From NCBI RefSeq assembly GCF_958295425.1, contig NC_081154.1, positions 22,106,540 to 22,170,539 on the forward strand: 64,000 bases of DNA. The letters run 5' to 3'. The translations under genes were made by a program, and so were the position numbers. This DNA is from Solea solea (lineage: Eukaryota > Chordata > Actinopteri > Pleuronectiformes > Soleidae). Below are positions 44,418 to 58,196 of this stretch, piece after piece (position 1 is the stretch's first letter; every line of letters starts with the position of its first letter). The notes below the pieces were generated by a model that saw only the letters and a list, made by a program, of their open reading frames with translations, was not told the origin of the DNA and made no database searches.

Positions 44418-45908
44418 GATTTTTCCGTATCTGTATCAGGGACTAAGGCTTATCCAGGATGCCAAGTTTCAGACCCGTGCAACCTTTGGAAAGGTCAAAG
44501 GTCAGCCGTTCGGGTGTGTTTTTTGTAATAATTCCTAAAGGCATTAAGCCAGGAGTCTGATTTTTCCGTATGTGTATCAGGGACTAAGGCTAATCCAGGG
44601 TGCCGAGTTTCAGACCCGTGCAAGCTTTGGAAAGGTCAAAGGTCAGCCGTTCGGGTGTGTTTTTTGTAATAATTCCTAAAGGCATTGAGCCAGGAGTCTG
44701 ATTTTTCCGTGTGTGTATAGGGACTAAGGCTGATCCAGGGTGCCGAGTTTCAGACCTGTGCAACCTTCGGAAAGGTCAATGGTCAGCCGTTCGGGTGTGT
44801 TTTTTGTAATAATTCCTAAAGGCATCGAGCCAGGAGTCTGATTTTTCCGTATGTGTATCAGGGACTAAGGCTGATCGAGGGTATTTTAATCTTTTTTCTA
44901 CTGTCCTATAATATGAAGTTAACATCTTATAAGGTATATTGATGTACCCTCAGTGTTTGAATTTATAATGATTTCACTGTTTGGATGTGTTTTTCTATTT
45001 GTGTCTGTTTTTGTGCGCATTCAGCAGGGATACAGCTGTTTTCGGAATTTTTTTCATTTTTCTACTGTCCCATAACATAAACCTCACAAATAAAGTTAAA
45101 ATCTTATAGGATATAGTTATATACCTTCAGTGTTTGATTTTGCAATGATTTCACTGTTTGGATGTGTTTTTCTATTTGTCTCTGTTTTTGTGTGCATTCA
45201 GCAGGGATACGGCTGTTTTCTGATTTTTTTCATTTTTCTACTGTCCCATAACATAAACCTCACAAATAAAGTTAACATCGTATAAGATATAGTTATTTAC
45301 CTTCAGTGTTTGATTTTGCAATGATTTCACTGTTTGAATGTGTTTTTCTATTTTTGTCTGTTTTTGTGCGCATTCAGCTGGAATACGACTGTTTTCAGAT
45401 TTTTTTTCATTTTTCTACTGTCCCATAACATAAACCTCACAAATAAAGTTAACATCTTATAAGATATTCTTCGGTACCCTCAGTGTTTGATTTTGCAATG
45501 ATTTCACTGTTTGGATGTGTTTTTCTATTTGTGTCTGTTTTTGTGCGCATTCAGCTGGAATACGACTGTTTTCTGATTTTTTTTCATTTTCTACTGTCCC
45601 ATAACATCAACCTCACAAATAAAGTTAACATCTTATAAGATATACTAATGTACCCTCGTCGTTCCGCTCGTCTTGGGACCCCAAACGACATATGAAATAT
45701 TCACACTCCTGCGACCTGTAGAAATGTAGTTCCTCCAAAACTTCCACTCTGGCCAAAGAGTCTAAGACTGTATAGAGTCTGACATGACCTGATTTTCAGT
45801 TTTTGGACACAGGACTTTGGGCTTTTTTCCCCCTGGCCAAAAAAAACTGCCAAAAACACAGTCTGTAAAATTCAAACGTAAGAAAGGTGGGAAACTGTCT
45901 TTTCTTCA
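44418..45908 (+). repeat. A-B1-C satellite cassette right of L1 copy 3
   Basis: A 44418-44879, B1 44880-45650, C 45651 to 45908. Near-identical to 8299-9788; the duplication ends about 25 bases into the next A monomer, where AGCCCGGATGCTG replaces AGCCCGGAGTCGG. Confidence 0.93.
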
Positions 45909-47859
45909 ATAATTCCTAAAGGCAATGAGCCCGGATGCTGATTTCTCCGTATGTGTATCAGGGACTCCTGGCTGATCCAGGGTGCCGAGTTTCAGACCCG
46001 TGCAACCTTTGGAAAGGTCAAAGGTCAGCCGCTGTGGTGTGTTTTTTGTAATAATTCCTAAAGGCATTGAGCCAGGAGTCTGATTTTTCCGTGTGTGTAT
46101 AGGGACTAAGGCTGATCCAGGGTGCCGAGTTTCAGACCTGTGCAACCTTCGGAAAGGTCAAAGGTCAGCCGTTCGGGTGTTTTTTTTGTAATAATTCCTA
46201 AAGGCATTAAGCCAGGAGTCTGATTTCTCCGTATGTGTATCAGGGACTCCTGGCTGATCCAGGGTGCCGAGTTTCAGACCCGTGCAACTTTTGGAAAGGT
46301 CAAAGGTCAGCCGCTGTGGTGTGTTTTTTGTAATAATTCCTAAAGGCATTGAGTCAGGAGTCTGATTTTTCCGTATGTGTATCAGGGACTAAAGCTTATC
46401 CCGGTTGCCGAGTTTCAGACCTGTGCAACTTTCGGAAAAGGTCAATGGTCAGCCGTTCGGGTGTGTTTTTTGTAATAATTCCTAAAGGCATTAAGCCAGG
46501 AGTCTGATTTTTTTCCGTATGTGTATCAGGGACTAAGGCTAATCCAGGGTGCCGAGTTTCAGACCCGTGCAACCTTTGGAAAGGTCAAAGGTCAGCCGTT
46601 CAGGTGTGTTTTTTGTAATAATTCCTAAAGGCATTGAGCCAGGAGTCTGATTTTTCCGTATGTGTATCAGGGACTAAGGCTAATCTAGGGTGCCGAGTTT
46701 CAGACCTGTGTAACCTTCGGAAAGGTCAAAGGTCAGCCGTTTAGGTGTGTTTTTTGTAATAATTCCTAAAGGCATTAAGCCAGGAGTTTGATTTTTCCGT
46801 ATGTGTATCAGGGACTATGGCTGATCGAGGGTATTTTAATCTTTTTTCTACTGTCCTATAATATGAAGTTAACATCTTATAAGGTATATTGATGTACCCT
46901 CAGTGTTTGAATTTATAATGATTTCACTGTTTGGATGTGTTTTTCTATTTGTGTCTGTTTTTGTGCGCATTCAGCAGGGATACGGCTGTTTTCGGAATTT
47001 TTTTCAATTTTCTACTGTCCCATAACATAAACCTCACAAATAAAGTTAAAATCTTATAAGATATAGTTATATACCTTCAGTGTTTGATTTTGCAATGATT
47101 TCACTGTTTGAATGTGTTTTTCTATTTTTGTCTGTTTTTGTGCGCATTCAGCTGGAATACGACTGTTTTCTGATTTTTTTTCATTTTTCTACTGTCCCAT
47201 AACATAAACCTCACAAATAAAGTTAACATCGTATAAGATATAGTTATATACCTTCAGTGTTTGATTTTGCAATGATTTCACTGTTTGAATGTGTTTTTCT
47301 ATTTTTGTCTGTTTTTGTGCGCATTCAGCTGGAATACGACTGTTTTCGGATTTTTTTTCATTTTTCTACTGTCCCATAACATAAACCTCACAAATAAAGT
47401 TAACATCTTATAAGATATTCTTCGGTACCCTCAGTGTTTGATTTTGCAATGATTTCACTGTTTGGATGTGTTTTTCTATTTGTGTCTGTTTTTGTGCGCA
47501 TTCAGCTGGAATACGACTGTTTTCTGATTTTTTTTCATTTTCTACTGTCCCATAACATCAACCTCACAAATAAAGTTAACATCTTATAAGATATACTAAT
47601 GTACCCTCGTCGTTCCGCTCGTCTTGGGACCCCAAACGACATATGAAATATTCACACTCCTGCGACCTGTAGAAATGTAGTTCCTCCAAAACTTCCACTC
47701 TGGCCAAAGAGTCTAAGACTGTATAGAGTCTGACATGACCTGATTTTCAGTTTTTGGACACAGGACTTTGGGCTTTTTTCCCCCTGGCCAAAAAAAACTG
47801 CCAAAAACACAGTCTGTAAAATTCAAACATAAGAAAGGTGGGAAACTGTCTTTTCTTCA
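45909..47859 (+). repeat. A-B1-C satellite cassette (1951 bp)
   Basis: A 45909-46829, B1 46830-47601, C 47602-47859. It has about 6.5 A monomers, some with CAGCCGCTGTGG in place of CAGCCGTTCGGG. Minus-strand frames at 45906-46349 are A-monomer shadows. Confidence 0.92.
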
Positions 47860-49064
47860 ATAATTCCTAAAGGCAATGAGCCCGGAGTCTGATTTTTCCG
47901 TATGTGTATCAGGGAATAAGGCTAATCCAGGTTGCCGAGTTTCATACCCGTGCAACCTTTGGAAAGGTCAAAGGTCAGCCGTTCGGGTGTTTTTTTTGTA
48001 ATAATTCCTAAAGGCATTAAGCCAGGAGTCTGATTTTTCCGTATGTGTATCAGGGACTAAGGCTAATCTAGGGTGCCGAGTTTCAGACCTGTGCAACCTT
48101 CGGAAAGGTCAAAGGTCAGCCGTTTAGGTGTGTTTTTTGTAATAATTCCTAAAGGCATTAAGCCAGGAGTCTGATTTTTCCGTATGTGTATCAGGGACTA
48201 AGGCTGATCGAGGGTATTTTAATCTTTTTTCTACTGTCCTATAATATGAAGTTAACATCTTATAAGGTATATTGATGTACCCTCAGTGTTTGAATTTATA
48301 ATGATTTCACTGTTTGGATGTGTTTTTCTATTTGTCTCTGTTTTTGTGTGCATTCAGCAGGGATACGGCTGTTTTCTGATTTTTTTCATTTTTCTACTGT
48401 CCCATAACATAAACCTCACAAATAAAGTTAACATCGTATAAGATATAGTTATTTACCTTCAGTGTTTGATTTTGCAATGATTTCACTGTTTGAATGTGTT
48501 TTTCTATTTTTGTCTGTTTTTGTGCGCATTCAGCTGGAATACGACTGTTTTCAGATTTTTTTTCATTTTTCTACTGTCCCATAACATAAACCTCACAAAT
48601 AAAGTTAACATCTTATAAGATATTCTTCGGTACCCTCAGTGTTTGATTTTGCAATGATTTCACTGTTTGGATGTGTTTTTCTATTTGTGTCTGTTTTTGT
48701 GCGCATTCAGCTGGAATACGACTGTTTTCTGATTTTTTTTCATTTTCTACTGTCCCATAACATCAACCTCACAAATAAAGTTAACATCTTATAAGATATA
48801 CTAATGTACCCTCGTCGTTCCGCTCGTCTTGGGACCCCAAACGACATATGAAATATTCACACTCCTGCGACCTGTAGAAATGTAGTTCCTCCAAAACTTC
48901 CACTCTGGCCAAAGAGTCTAAGACTGTATAGAGTCTGACATGACCTGATTTTCAGTTTTTGGACACAGGACTTTGGGCTTTTTTCCCCCTGGCCAAAAAA
49001 AACTGCCAAAAACACAGTCTGTAAAATTCAAACGTAAGAAAGGTGGGAAACTGTCTTTTCTTCA
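47860..49064 (+). repeat. A-B1-C satellite cassette (1205 bp)
   Basis: A 47860-48212, B1 48213-48806, C 48807-49064. It has the same C-to-C length as 51088-52292 and the same odd A start (AGGGAATAAGG, TTTCATACCCG), also seen at 9789. Confidence 0.92.
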
Positions 49065-51087
49065 ATAATTCCTAAAGGCAATGAGCCCGGATGCTGATTT
49101 CTCTGTATGTGTATCAGGGACTCCTGGCTGATCCAGGGTGCCGAGTTTCAGACCCGTGCAACTTTTGGAAAGGTCAAAGGTCAGCCGCTGTGGTGTGTTT
49201 TTTGTAATAATTCCTAAAGGCATTGAGTCAGGAGTCTGATTTTTCCGTATGTGTATCAGGGACTAAAGCTTATCCCGGTTGCCGAGTTTCAGACCTGTGC
49301 AACTTTCGGAAAAGGTCAATGGTCAGCCGTTCGGGTGTGTTTTTTGTAATAATTCCTAAAGGCATTAAGCCAGGAGTCTGATTTTTTTCCGTATGTGTAT
49401 CAGGGACTAAGGCTAATCCAGGGTGCCGAGTTTCAGACCCGTGCAACCTTTGGAAAGGTCAAAGGTCAGCCGTTCAGGTGTGTTTTTTGTAATAATTCCT
49501 AAAGGCATTGAGCCAGGAGTCTGATTTTTCCGTATGTGTATCAGGGACTAAGGCTAATCTAGGGTGCCGAGTTTCAGACCTGTGTAACCTTCGGAAAGGT
49601 CAAAGGTCAGCCGTTTAGGTGTGTTTTTTGTAATAATTCCTAAAGGCATTAAGCCAGGAGTTTGATTTTTCCGTATGTGTATCAGGGACTATGGCTGATC
49701 GAGGGTATTTTAATCTTTTTTCTACTGTCCTATAATATGAAGTTAACATCTTATAAGGTATATTGATGTACCCTCAGTGTTTGAATTTATAATGATTTCA
49801 CTGTTTGGATGTGTTTTTCTATTTGTGTCTGTTTTTGTGCGCATTCAGCAGGGATACGGCTGTTTTCGGAATTTTTTTCAATTTTCTACTGTCCCATAAC
49901 ATAAACCTCACAAATAAAGTTAAAATCTTATAGGATATAGTTATATACCTTCAGTGTTTGATTTTGCAATGATTTCACTGTTTGGATGTGTTTTTCTATT
50001 TGTCTCTGTTTTTGTGTGCATTCAGCAGGGATACGGCTGTTTTCTGATTTTTTTTCATTTTTTTATTGTCCCATAACATAAACCTCACAAATAAAGTTAA
50101 CATCTCATAAGATGTAGTTATATACCTTCAGTGTTTGATTTTGCAATGATTTCACTGTTTGAATGTGTTTTTCTATTTTTGTCTGTTTTTGTGCGCATTC
50201 AGCTGGAATACGACTGTTTTCTGATTTTTTTTCATTTTTCTACTGTCCCATAACATAAACCTCACAAATAAAGTTAACATCGTATAAGATATAGTTATAT
50301 ACCTTCAGTGTTTGATTTTGCAATGATTTCACTGTTTGAATGTGTTTTTCTATTTTTGTCTGTTTTTGTGCGCATTCAGCTGGAATACGACTGTTTTCTG
50401 ATTTTTTTTCATTTTTCTACTGTCCCATAACATAAACCTCACAAATAAAGTTAACATCGTATAAGATATAGTTATATACCTTCAGTGTTTGATTTTGCAA
50501 TGATTTCACTGTTTGAATGTGTTTTTCTATTTTTGTCTGTTTTTGTGCGCATTCAGCTGGAATACGACTGTTTTCGGATTTTTTTTCATTTTTCTACTGT
50601 CCCATAACATAAACCTCACAAATAAAGTTAACATCTTATAAGATATTCTTCGGTACCCTCAGTGTTTGATTTTGCAATGATTTCACTGTTTGGATGTGTT
50701 TTTCTATTTGTGTCTGTTTTTGTGCGCATTCAGCTGGAATACGACTGTTTTCTGATTTTTTTTCATTTTCTACTGTCCCATAACATCAACCTCACAAATA
50801 AAGTTAACATCTTATAAGATATACTAATGTACCCTCGTCGTTCCGCTCGTCTTGGGACCCCAAACGACATATGAAATATTCACACTCCTGCGACCTGTAG
50901 AAATGTAGTTCCTCCAAAACTTCCACTCTGGCCAAAGAGTCTAAGACTGTATAGAGTCTGACATGACCTGATTTTCAGTTTTTGGACACAGGACTTTGGG
51001 CTTTTTTCCCCCTGGCCAAAAAAAACTGCCAAAAACACAGTCTGTAAAATTCAAACATAAGAAAGGTGGGAAACTGTCTTTTCTTCA
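49065..51087 (+). repeat. A-B1-C satellite cassette (2023 bp)
   Basis: A 49065-49703, B1 49704-50829, C 50830-51087. A long B1 run of about 6.4 monomers. A part resembles 46.25-46.83 kb, including the T-run variant GATTTTTTTCCG. Confidence 0.92.
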
Positions 51088-52292
51088 ATAATTCCTAAAG
51101 GCAATGAGCCCGGAGTCTGATTTTTCCGTATGTGTATCAGGGAATAAGGCTAATCCAGGTTGCCGAGTTTCATACCCGTGCAACCTTTGGAAAGGTCAAA
51201 GGTCAGCCGTTCGGGTGTTTTTTTTGTAATAATTCCTAAAGGCATTAAGCCAGGAGTCTGATTTTTCCGTGTGTGTATCAGGGACTAAGGCTAATCTAGG
51301 GTGCCGAGTTTCAGACCTGTGCAACCTTCGGAAAGGTCAAAGGTCAGCCGTTTAGGTGTGTTTTTTGTAATAATTCCTAAAGGCATTAAGCCAGGAGTCT
51401 GATTTTTCCGTATGTGTATCAGGGACTAAGGCTGATCGAGGGTATTTTAATCTTTTTTCTACTGTCCTATAATATGAAGTTAACATCTTATAAGGTATAT
51501 TGATGTACCCTCAGTGTTTGAATTTATAATGATTTCACTGTTTGGATGTGTTTTTCTATTTGTGTCTGTTTTTGTGCGCATTCAGCAGGGATACGGCTGT
51601 TTTCGGAATTTTTTTCATTTTTCTACTGTCCCATAACATAAACCTCACAAATAAAGTTAAAATCTTATAGGATATAGTTATATACCTTCAGTGTTTGATT
51701 TTGCAATGATTTCACTGTTTGGATGTGTTTTTCTATTTGTCTCTGTTTTTGTGTGCATTCAGCAGGGATACGGCTGTTTTCTGATTTTTTTCATTTTTTT
51801 ATTGTCCCATAACATAAACCTCACAAATAAAATTAACATCTCATAAGATATAGTTATATACCTTCAGTGTTTGATTTTGCAGTGATTTCACTGTTTGAAT
51901 GTGTTTTTCTATTTTTGTCTGTTTTTGTGCGCATTCAGCTGGAATACGACTGTTTTCTGATTTTTTTTCATTTTTCTACTGTCCCATAAGAAAACCTCAC
52001 AAATATAGTTAACATCTTATAAGATATACTAATGTACCCTCGTCGTTCCGCTCGTCTTGGGACCCCAAACGACATATGAAATATTCACACTCCTGCGACC
52101 TGTAGAAATGTGGTTCCTCCAAAACTTCCACTCTGGCCAAAGAGTCTAAGACTGTATAGAGTCTGACATGACCTGATTTTCAGTTTTTGGACACAGGACT
52201 TTGGGCTTTTTTCCCCCTGGCCAAAAAAAACTGCCAAAAACACAGTCTGTAAAATTCAAATGTAAGAAAGGTGGGAAACTGTCTTTTCTTCA
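51088..52292 (+). repeat. A-B1-C satellite cassette (1205 bp)
   Basis: A 51088-51440, B1 51441-52034, C 52035-52292. The last B1 monomer has a small deletion (CCCATAAGAAAACCTC). Confidence 0.92.
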
Positions 52293-53895
52293 ATAATTCC
52301 TAAAGGCAATGAGCCCGGATGCTGATTTCTCTGTATGTGTATCAGGGACTCCTGGCTGATCCAGGGTGCCGAGTTTCAGACCCGTGCAACCTTTGGAAAG
52401 GTCAAAGGTCAGCCGCTGTGGTGTGTTTTTTGTAATAATTCCTAAAGGCATTGAGTCAGGAGTCTGATTTTTCCGTATGTGTATCAGGGACTAAAGCTTA
52501 TCCCGGTTGCCAAGTTTCAGACCTGTGCAACTTTCGGAAAAGGTCAATGGTCAGCTGTTCGGGTGTGTTTTTTGTAATAATTCCTAAAGGCATTAAGCCA
52601 GGAGTCTGATTTTTCCGTATGTGTATCAGGGACTAAGGCTAATCCAGGGTGCCGAGTTTCAGACCCGTGCAACCTTTGGAAAGGTCAAAGGTCAGCCGTT
52701 CGGGTGTGTTTTTTGTAATAATTCCTAAAGGCATTGAGCCAGGAGTCTGATTTTTCCTTATGTGTATCAGGGACTAAGGCTGATCTAGGGTGCCGAGTTT
52801 CAGATCTGTGCAATCTTAGGAAAGGTCAAAGGTCAGCCGTTCGGGTGTGTTTTTAGTAATAATTCCTAAAGGCATTAAGCCAGAAGTCTGATTTTTCCGT
52901 ATGTGTATCTAGGGTGCCGAGTTTCAGACCCGTGCAACCTTTGGAAAGGTCAAAGGGTGTGTTTTTTGTAATAATTCCTAAAGGCATTAAGCCAGGAGTC
53001 TGATTTTTCCGTATGTGTATCAGGGACTAAGGCTGATCGAGGGTATTTTAATCTTTTTTCTACTGTCCTATAATATGAAGTTAACATCTTATAAGGTATA
53101 TTGATGTACCCTCAGTGTTTGAATTTATAATGATTTTACTGTTTGGATGTGTTTGTCTATTTGTGTCTGTTTTTGTGCGCATTCAGCAGGGATACGGCTG
53201 TTTTCGGAAATTTTTTAATTTTTCTACTGTCCCATAACATAAACCTCACAAATAAAGTTAAAATCTTATAAGATATAGTTATATACCTTCAGTGTTTGAT
53301 TTTGCAATGATTTCACTGTTTGAATGTGTTTTTCTATTTTTGTCTGTTTTTGTGCGCAGTAAGCTGGAATACGACTGTTTTCTGATTTTTTTTTCATTTT
53401 TCTACTGTCCCATAACATAAACCTCACAAATAAAGTTAACATCTTATAAGATATTCTTCGGTACCCTCAGTGTTTGATTTTGCAATGATTTCACTGTTTG
53501 GATGTGTTTTTCTATTTGTGTCTGTTTTTGTGCGCATTCAGCTGGAATACGACTGTTTTCTGATTTTTTTTCATTTTCTACTGTCCCATAACATACACCT
53601 CACAAATAAAGTTAACATCTTATAAGATATACTAATGTACCCTCGTCGTTCCGCTCGTCTTGGGACCCCAAACGACATATGAAATATTCACACTCCTGCG
53701 ACCTGTAGAAATGTAGTTCCTCCAAAACTTCCACTCTGGCCAAAGAGTCTAAGACTGTATAGAGGCTGACATGACCTGATTTTCAGTTTTTGGACACAGG
53801 ACTTTGGGCTTTTTTCCCCCTGGCCAAAAAAAACTGCCAAAAACACAGTCTGTAAAATTCAAACGTAAGAAAGGTGGGAAACTGTCTTTTCTTCA
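52293..53895 (+). repeat. A-B1-C satellite cassette, first of a 1603-bp pair
   Basis: A 52293-53041, B1 53042-53637, C 53638-53895. Contains a shortened A monomer (GTGTATCTAGGG; GGTCAAAGGGTGTG), which is repeated exactly one cassette later. Confidence 0.92.
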
Positions 53896-55498
53896 ATAAT
53901 TCCTAAAGGCAATGAGCCCGGATGCTGATTTCTCCGTATGTGTATCAGGGACTCCTGGCTGATCCAGGGTGCTGAGTTTCAGACCTGTGCAACCTTTGGA
54001 AAGGTCAAAGGTCAGCCGCTGTGGTGTGTTTTTTGTAATAATTCCTAAAGGCATTGAGTCAGGAGTCTGATTTTTCCGTATTTGTATCAGGGACTAAAGC
54101 TTATCCCGGTTGCCGAGTTACAGACCTGTGCAACTTTCGGAAAAGGTCAATGGTCAGCTGTTCGGGTGTGTTTTTTGTAATAATTCCTAAAGGCATTAAG
54201 CCAGGAGTCTGATTTTTCCGTATGTGTATCAGGGACTAAGGCTAATCCAGGGTGCCGAGTTTCAGACCCGTGCAACCTTTGGAAAGGTCAAAGGTCAGCC
54301 GTTCGGGTGTGTTTTTTGTAATAATTCCTAAAGGCATTGAGCCAGGAGTCTGATTTTTCCTTATGTGTATCAGGGACTAAGGCTGATCTAGGGTGCCGAG
54401 TTTCAGATCTGTGCAATCTTAGGAAAGGTCAAAGGTCAGCCGTTCGGATGTGTTTTTTGTAATAATTCCTAAAGGCATTAAGCCAGAAGTCTGATTTTTC
54501 CGTATGTGTATCTAGGGTGCCGAGTTTCAGACCCGTGCAACCTTTGGAAAGGTCAAAGGGTGTGTTTTTTGTAATAATTCCTAAAGGCATTAAGCCAGGA
54601 GTCTGATTTTTCCGTATGTGTATCAGGGACTAAGGCTGATCGAGGGTATTTTAATCTTTTTTCTACTGTCCTATAATATGAAGTTAACATCTTATAAGGT
54701 ATATTGATGTACCCTCAGTGTTTGAATTTATAATGATTTTACTGTTTGGATGTGTTTGTCTATTTGTGTCTGTTTTTGTGCGCATTCAGCAGGGATACGG
54801 CTGTTTTCGGAAATTTTTTCATTTTTCTACTGTCCCATAACATAAACCTCACAAATAAAGTTAAAATCTTATAAGATATAGTTATATACCTTCAGTGTTT
54901 GATTTTGCAATGATTTCACTGTTTGAATGTGTTTTTCTATTTTTGTCTGTTTTTGTGCGCAGTAAGCTGGAATACGACTGTTTTCTGATTTTTTTTTCAT
55001 TTTTCTACTGTCCCATAACATAAACCTCACAAATAAAGTTAACATCTTATAAGATATTCTTCGGTACCCTCAGTGTTTGATTTTGCAATGATTTCACTGT
55101 TTGGATGTGTTTTTCTATTTGTGTCTGTTTTTGTGCGCATTCAGCTGGAATACGACTGTTTTCTGATTTTTTTTCATTTTCTACTGTCCCATAACATACA
55201 CCTCACAAATAAAGTTAACATCTTATAAGATATACTAATGTACCCTCGTCGTTCCGCTCGTCTTGGGACCCCAAACGACATATGAAATATTCACACTCCT
55301 GCGACCTGTAGAAATGTAGTTCCTCCAAAACTTCCACTCTGGCCAAAGAGTCTAAGACTGTATAGAGTCTGACATGACCTGATTTTCAGTTTTTGGACAC
55401 AGGACTTTGGGCTTTTTTCCCCCTGGCCAAAAAAAACTGCCAAAAACACAGTCTGTAAAATTCAAACGTAAGAAAGGTGGGAAACTGTCTTTTCTTCA
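53896..55498 (+). repeat. A-B1-C satellite cassette, second of a 1603-bp pair
   Basis: A 53896-54644, B1 54645-55240, C 55241-55498. Same length and variants as the preceding cassette, so a recent tandem duplication. Confidence 0.92.
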
Positions 55499-56847
55499 AT
55501 AATTCCTAAAGGCAATGAGCACGGATGCTGATTTCTCCGTATGTGTATCAGGGACTCCTGGCTGATCCAGGGTGCTGAGTTTCAGACCTGTGCAACCTTT
55601 GGAAAGGTCAAAGGTCAGCCACTGTGGTGTGTTTTTTGTAATAATTCCTAAAGGCATTGAGTCAGGAGTCTGATTTTTCCGTATTTGTATCAGGGACTAA
55701 AGCTTATCCCGGTTGCCGAGTTACAGACCTGTGCAACTTTCGGAAAAGGTCAATGGTCAGCCGTTCGGGTGTGTTTTTTGTAATAATTCCTAAAGGCATT
55801 AAGCCAGGAGTCTGATTTTTCTGTATGTGTATCAGGGACTAAGGCTAATCCAGGGTGCCGAGTTTCAGACCCATGCAACCTTTGGAAAGGTCAAAGGTCA
55901 GCCGCTGTGGTGTGTTTTTTGTAATAATTCCTAAAGGCATTAAGCCAGGAGTCTGATTTTTCCGTATGTGTATCAGGGACTAAGGCTGATCGAGGGTATT
56001 TTAATCTTTTTTCTACTGTCCTATAATATGAAGTTAACATCTTATAAGGTATATTGATGTACCCTCAGTGTTTGAATTTATAATGATTTCACTGTTTGGA
56101 TGTGTTTTTCTATTTGTGTCTGTTTTTGTGCGCATTCAGCAGGGATACGGCTGTTTTCGGAATTTTTTTCATTTTTCTACTGTCCCATAACATAAACCTC
56201 ACAAATAAAGTTAAAATCTTATAGGATATAGTTATATACCTTCAGTGTTTGATTTTGCAATGATTTCACTGTTTGGATGTGTTTTTCTATTTGTCTCTGT
56301 TTTTGTGTGCATTCAGCAGGGATACGACTGTTTTCTGATTTTTTTCATTTTTTTATTGTCCCATAACATAAACCTCACAAATAAAATTAACATCTCATAA
56401 GATATAGTTATATACCTTCAGTGTTTGATTTTGCAGTGATTTCACTGTTTGAATGTGTTTTTCTATTTTTGTCTGTTTTTGTGCGCATTCAGCTGGAATA
56501 CGACTGTTTTCTGATTTTTTTTCATTTTTCTACTGTCCCATAACATACACCTCACAAATAAAGTTAACATCTTATAAGATATACTAATGTACCCTCGTCG
56601 TTCCGCTCGTCTTGGGACCCCAAACGACATATGAAATATTCACACTCCTGCGACCTGTAGAAATGTAGTTCCTCCAAAACTTCCACTCTGGCCAAAGAGT
56701 CTAAGACTGTATAGAGGCTGACATGACCTGATTTTCAGTTTTTGGACACAGGACTTTGGGCTTTTTTCCCCCTGGCCAAAAAAAACTGCCAAAAACACAG
56801 TCTGTAAAATTCAAACGTAAGAAAGGTGGGAAACTGTCTTTTCTTCA
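55499..56847 (+). repeat. A-B1-C satellite cassette, first of a 1349-bp pair
   Basis: A 55499-55994, B1 55995-56589, C 56590-56847. Has variants such as AGCCACTGTGG near its start. Confidence 0.92.
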
Positions 56848-58196
56848 ATAATTCCTAAAGGCAATGAGCCCGGATGCTGATTTCTCCGTATGTGTATCAG
56901 GGACTCCTGGCTGATCCAGGGTGCTGAGTTTCAGACCTGTGCAACCTTTGGAAAGGTCAAAGGTCAGCCGCTGTGGTGTGTTTTTTGTAATAATTCCTAA
57001 AGGCATTGAGTCAGGAGTCTGATTTTTCCGTATTTGTATCAGGGACTAAAGCTTATCCCGGTTGCCGAGTTACAGACCTGTGCAACTTTCGGAAAAGGTC
57101 AATGGTCAGCCGTTCGGGTGTGTTTTTTGTAATAATTCCTAAAGGCATTAAGCCAGGAGTCTGGTTTTTCTGTATGTGTATCAGGGACTAAGGCTAATCC
57201 AGGGTGCCGAGTTTCAGACCCATGCAACCTTTGGAAAGGTCAAAGGTCAGCCGCTGTGGTGTGTTTTTTGTAATAATTCCTAAAGGCATTAAGCCAGGAG
57301 TCTGATTTTTCCGTATGTGTTTCAGGGACTAAGGCTGATCGAGGGTATTTTAATCTTTTTTCTACTGTCCTATAATATGAAGTTAACATCTTATAAGGTA
57401 TATTGATGTACCCTCAGTGTTTGAATTTATAATGATTTCACTGTTTGGATGTGTTTTTCTATTTGTGTCTGTTTTTGTGCGCATTCAGCAGGGATACGGC
57501 TGTTTTCGGAATTTTTTTCATTTTTCTACTGTCCCATAACATAAACCTCACAAATAAAGTTAAAATCTTATAGGATATAGTTATATACCTTCAGTGTTTG
57601 ATTTTGCAATGATTTCACTGTTTGGATGTGTTTTTCTATTTGTCTCTGTTTTTGTGTGCATTCAGCAGGGATACGACTGTTTTCTGATTTTTTTCATTTT
57701 TTTATTGTCCCATAACATAAACCTCACAAATAAAATTAACATCTCATAAGATATAGTTATATACCTTCAGTGTTTGATTTTGCAGTGATTTCACTGTTTG
57801 AATGTGTTTTTCTATTTTTGTCTGTTTTTGTGCGCATTCAGCTGGAATACGACTGTTTTCTGATTTTTTTTCATTTTTCTACTGTCCCATAACATACACC
57901 TCACAAATAAAGTTAACATCTTATAAGATATACTAATGTACCCTCGTCGTTCCGCTCGTCTTGGGACCCCAAACGACATATGAAATATTCACACTCCTGC
58001 GACCTGTAGAAATGTAGTTCCTCCAAAACTTCCACTCTGGCCAAAGAGTCTAAGACTGTATAGAGGCTGACATGACCTGATTTTCAGTTTTTGGACACAG
58101 GACTTTGGGCTTTTTTCCCCCTGGCCAAAAAAAACTGCCAAAAACACAGTCTGTAAAATTCAAACGTAAGAAAGGTGGGAAACTGTCTTTTCTTCA
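56848..58196 (+). repeat. A-B1-C satellite cassette, second of a 1349-bp pair
   Basis: A 56848-57343, B1 57344-57938, C 57939-58196. The shared 61-codon plus-strand frame at 57006 recurs at 58355, exactly 1349 bp on; it is an A-monomer by-product and not a gene. Confidence 0.92.
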
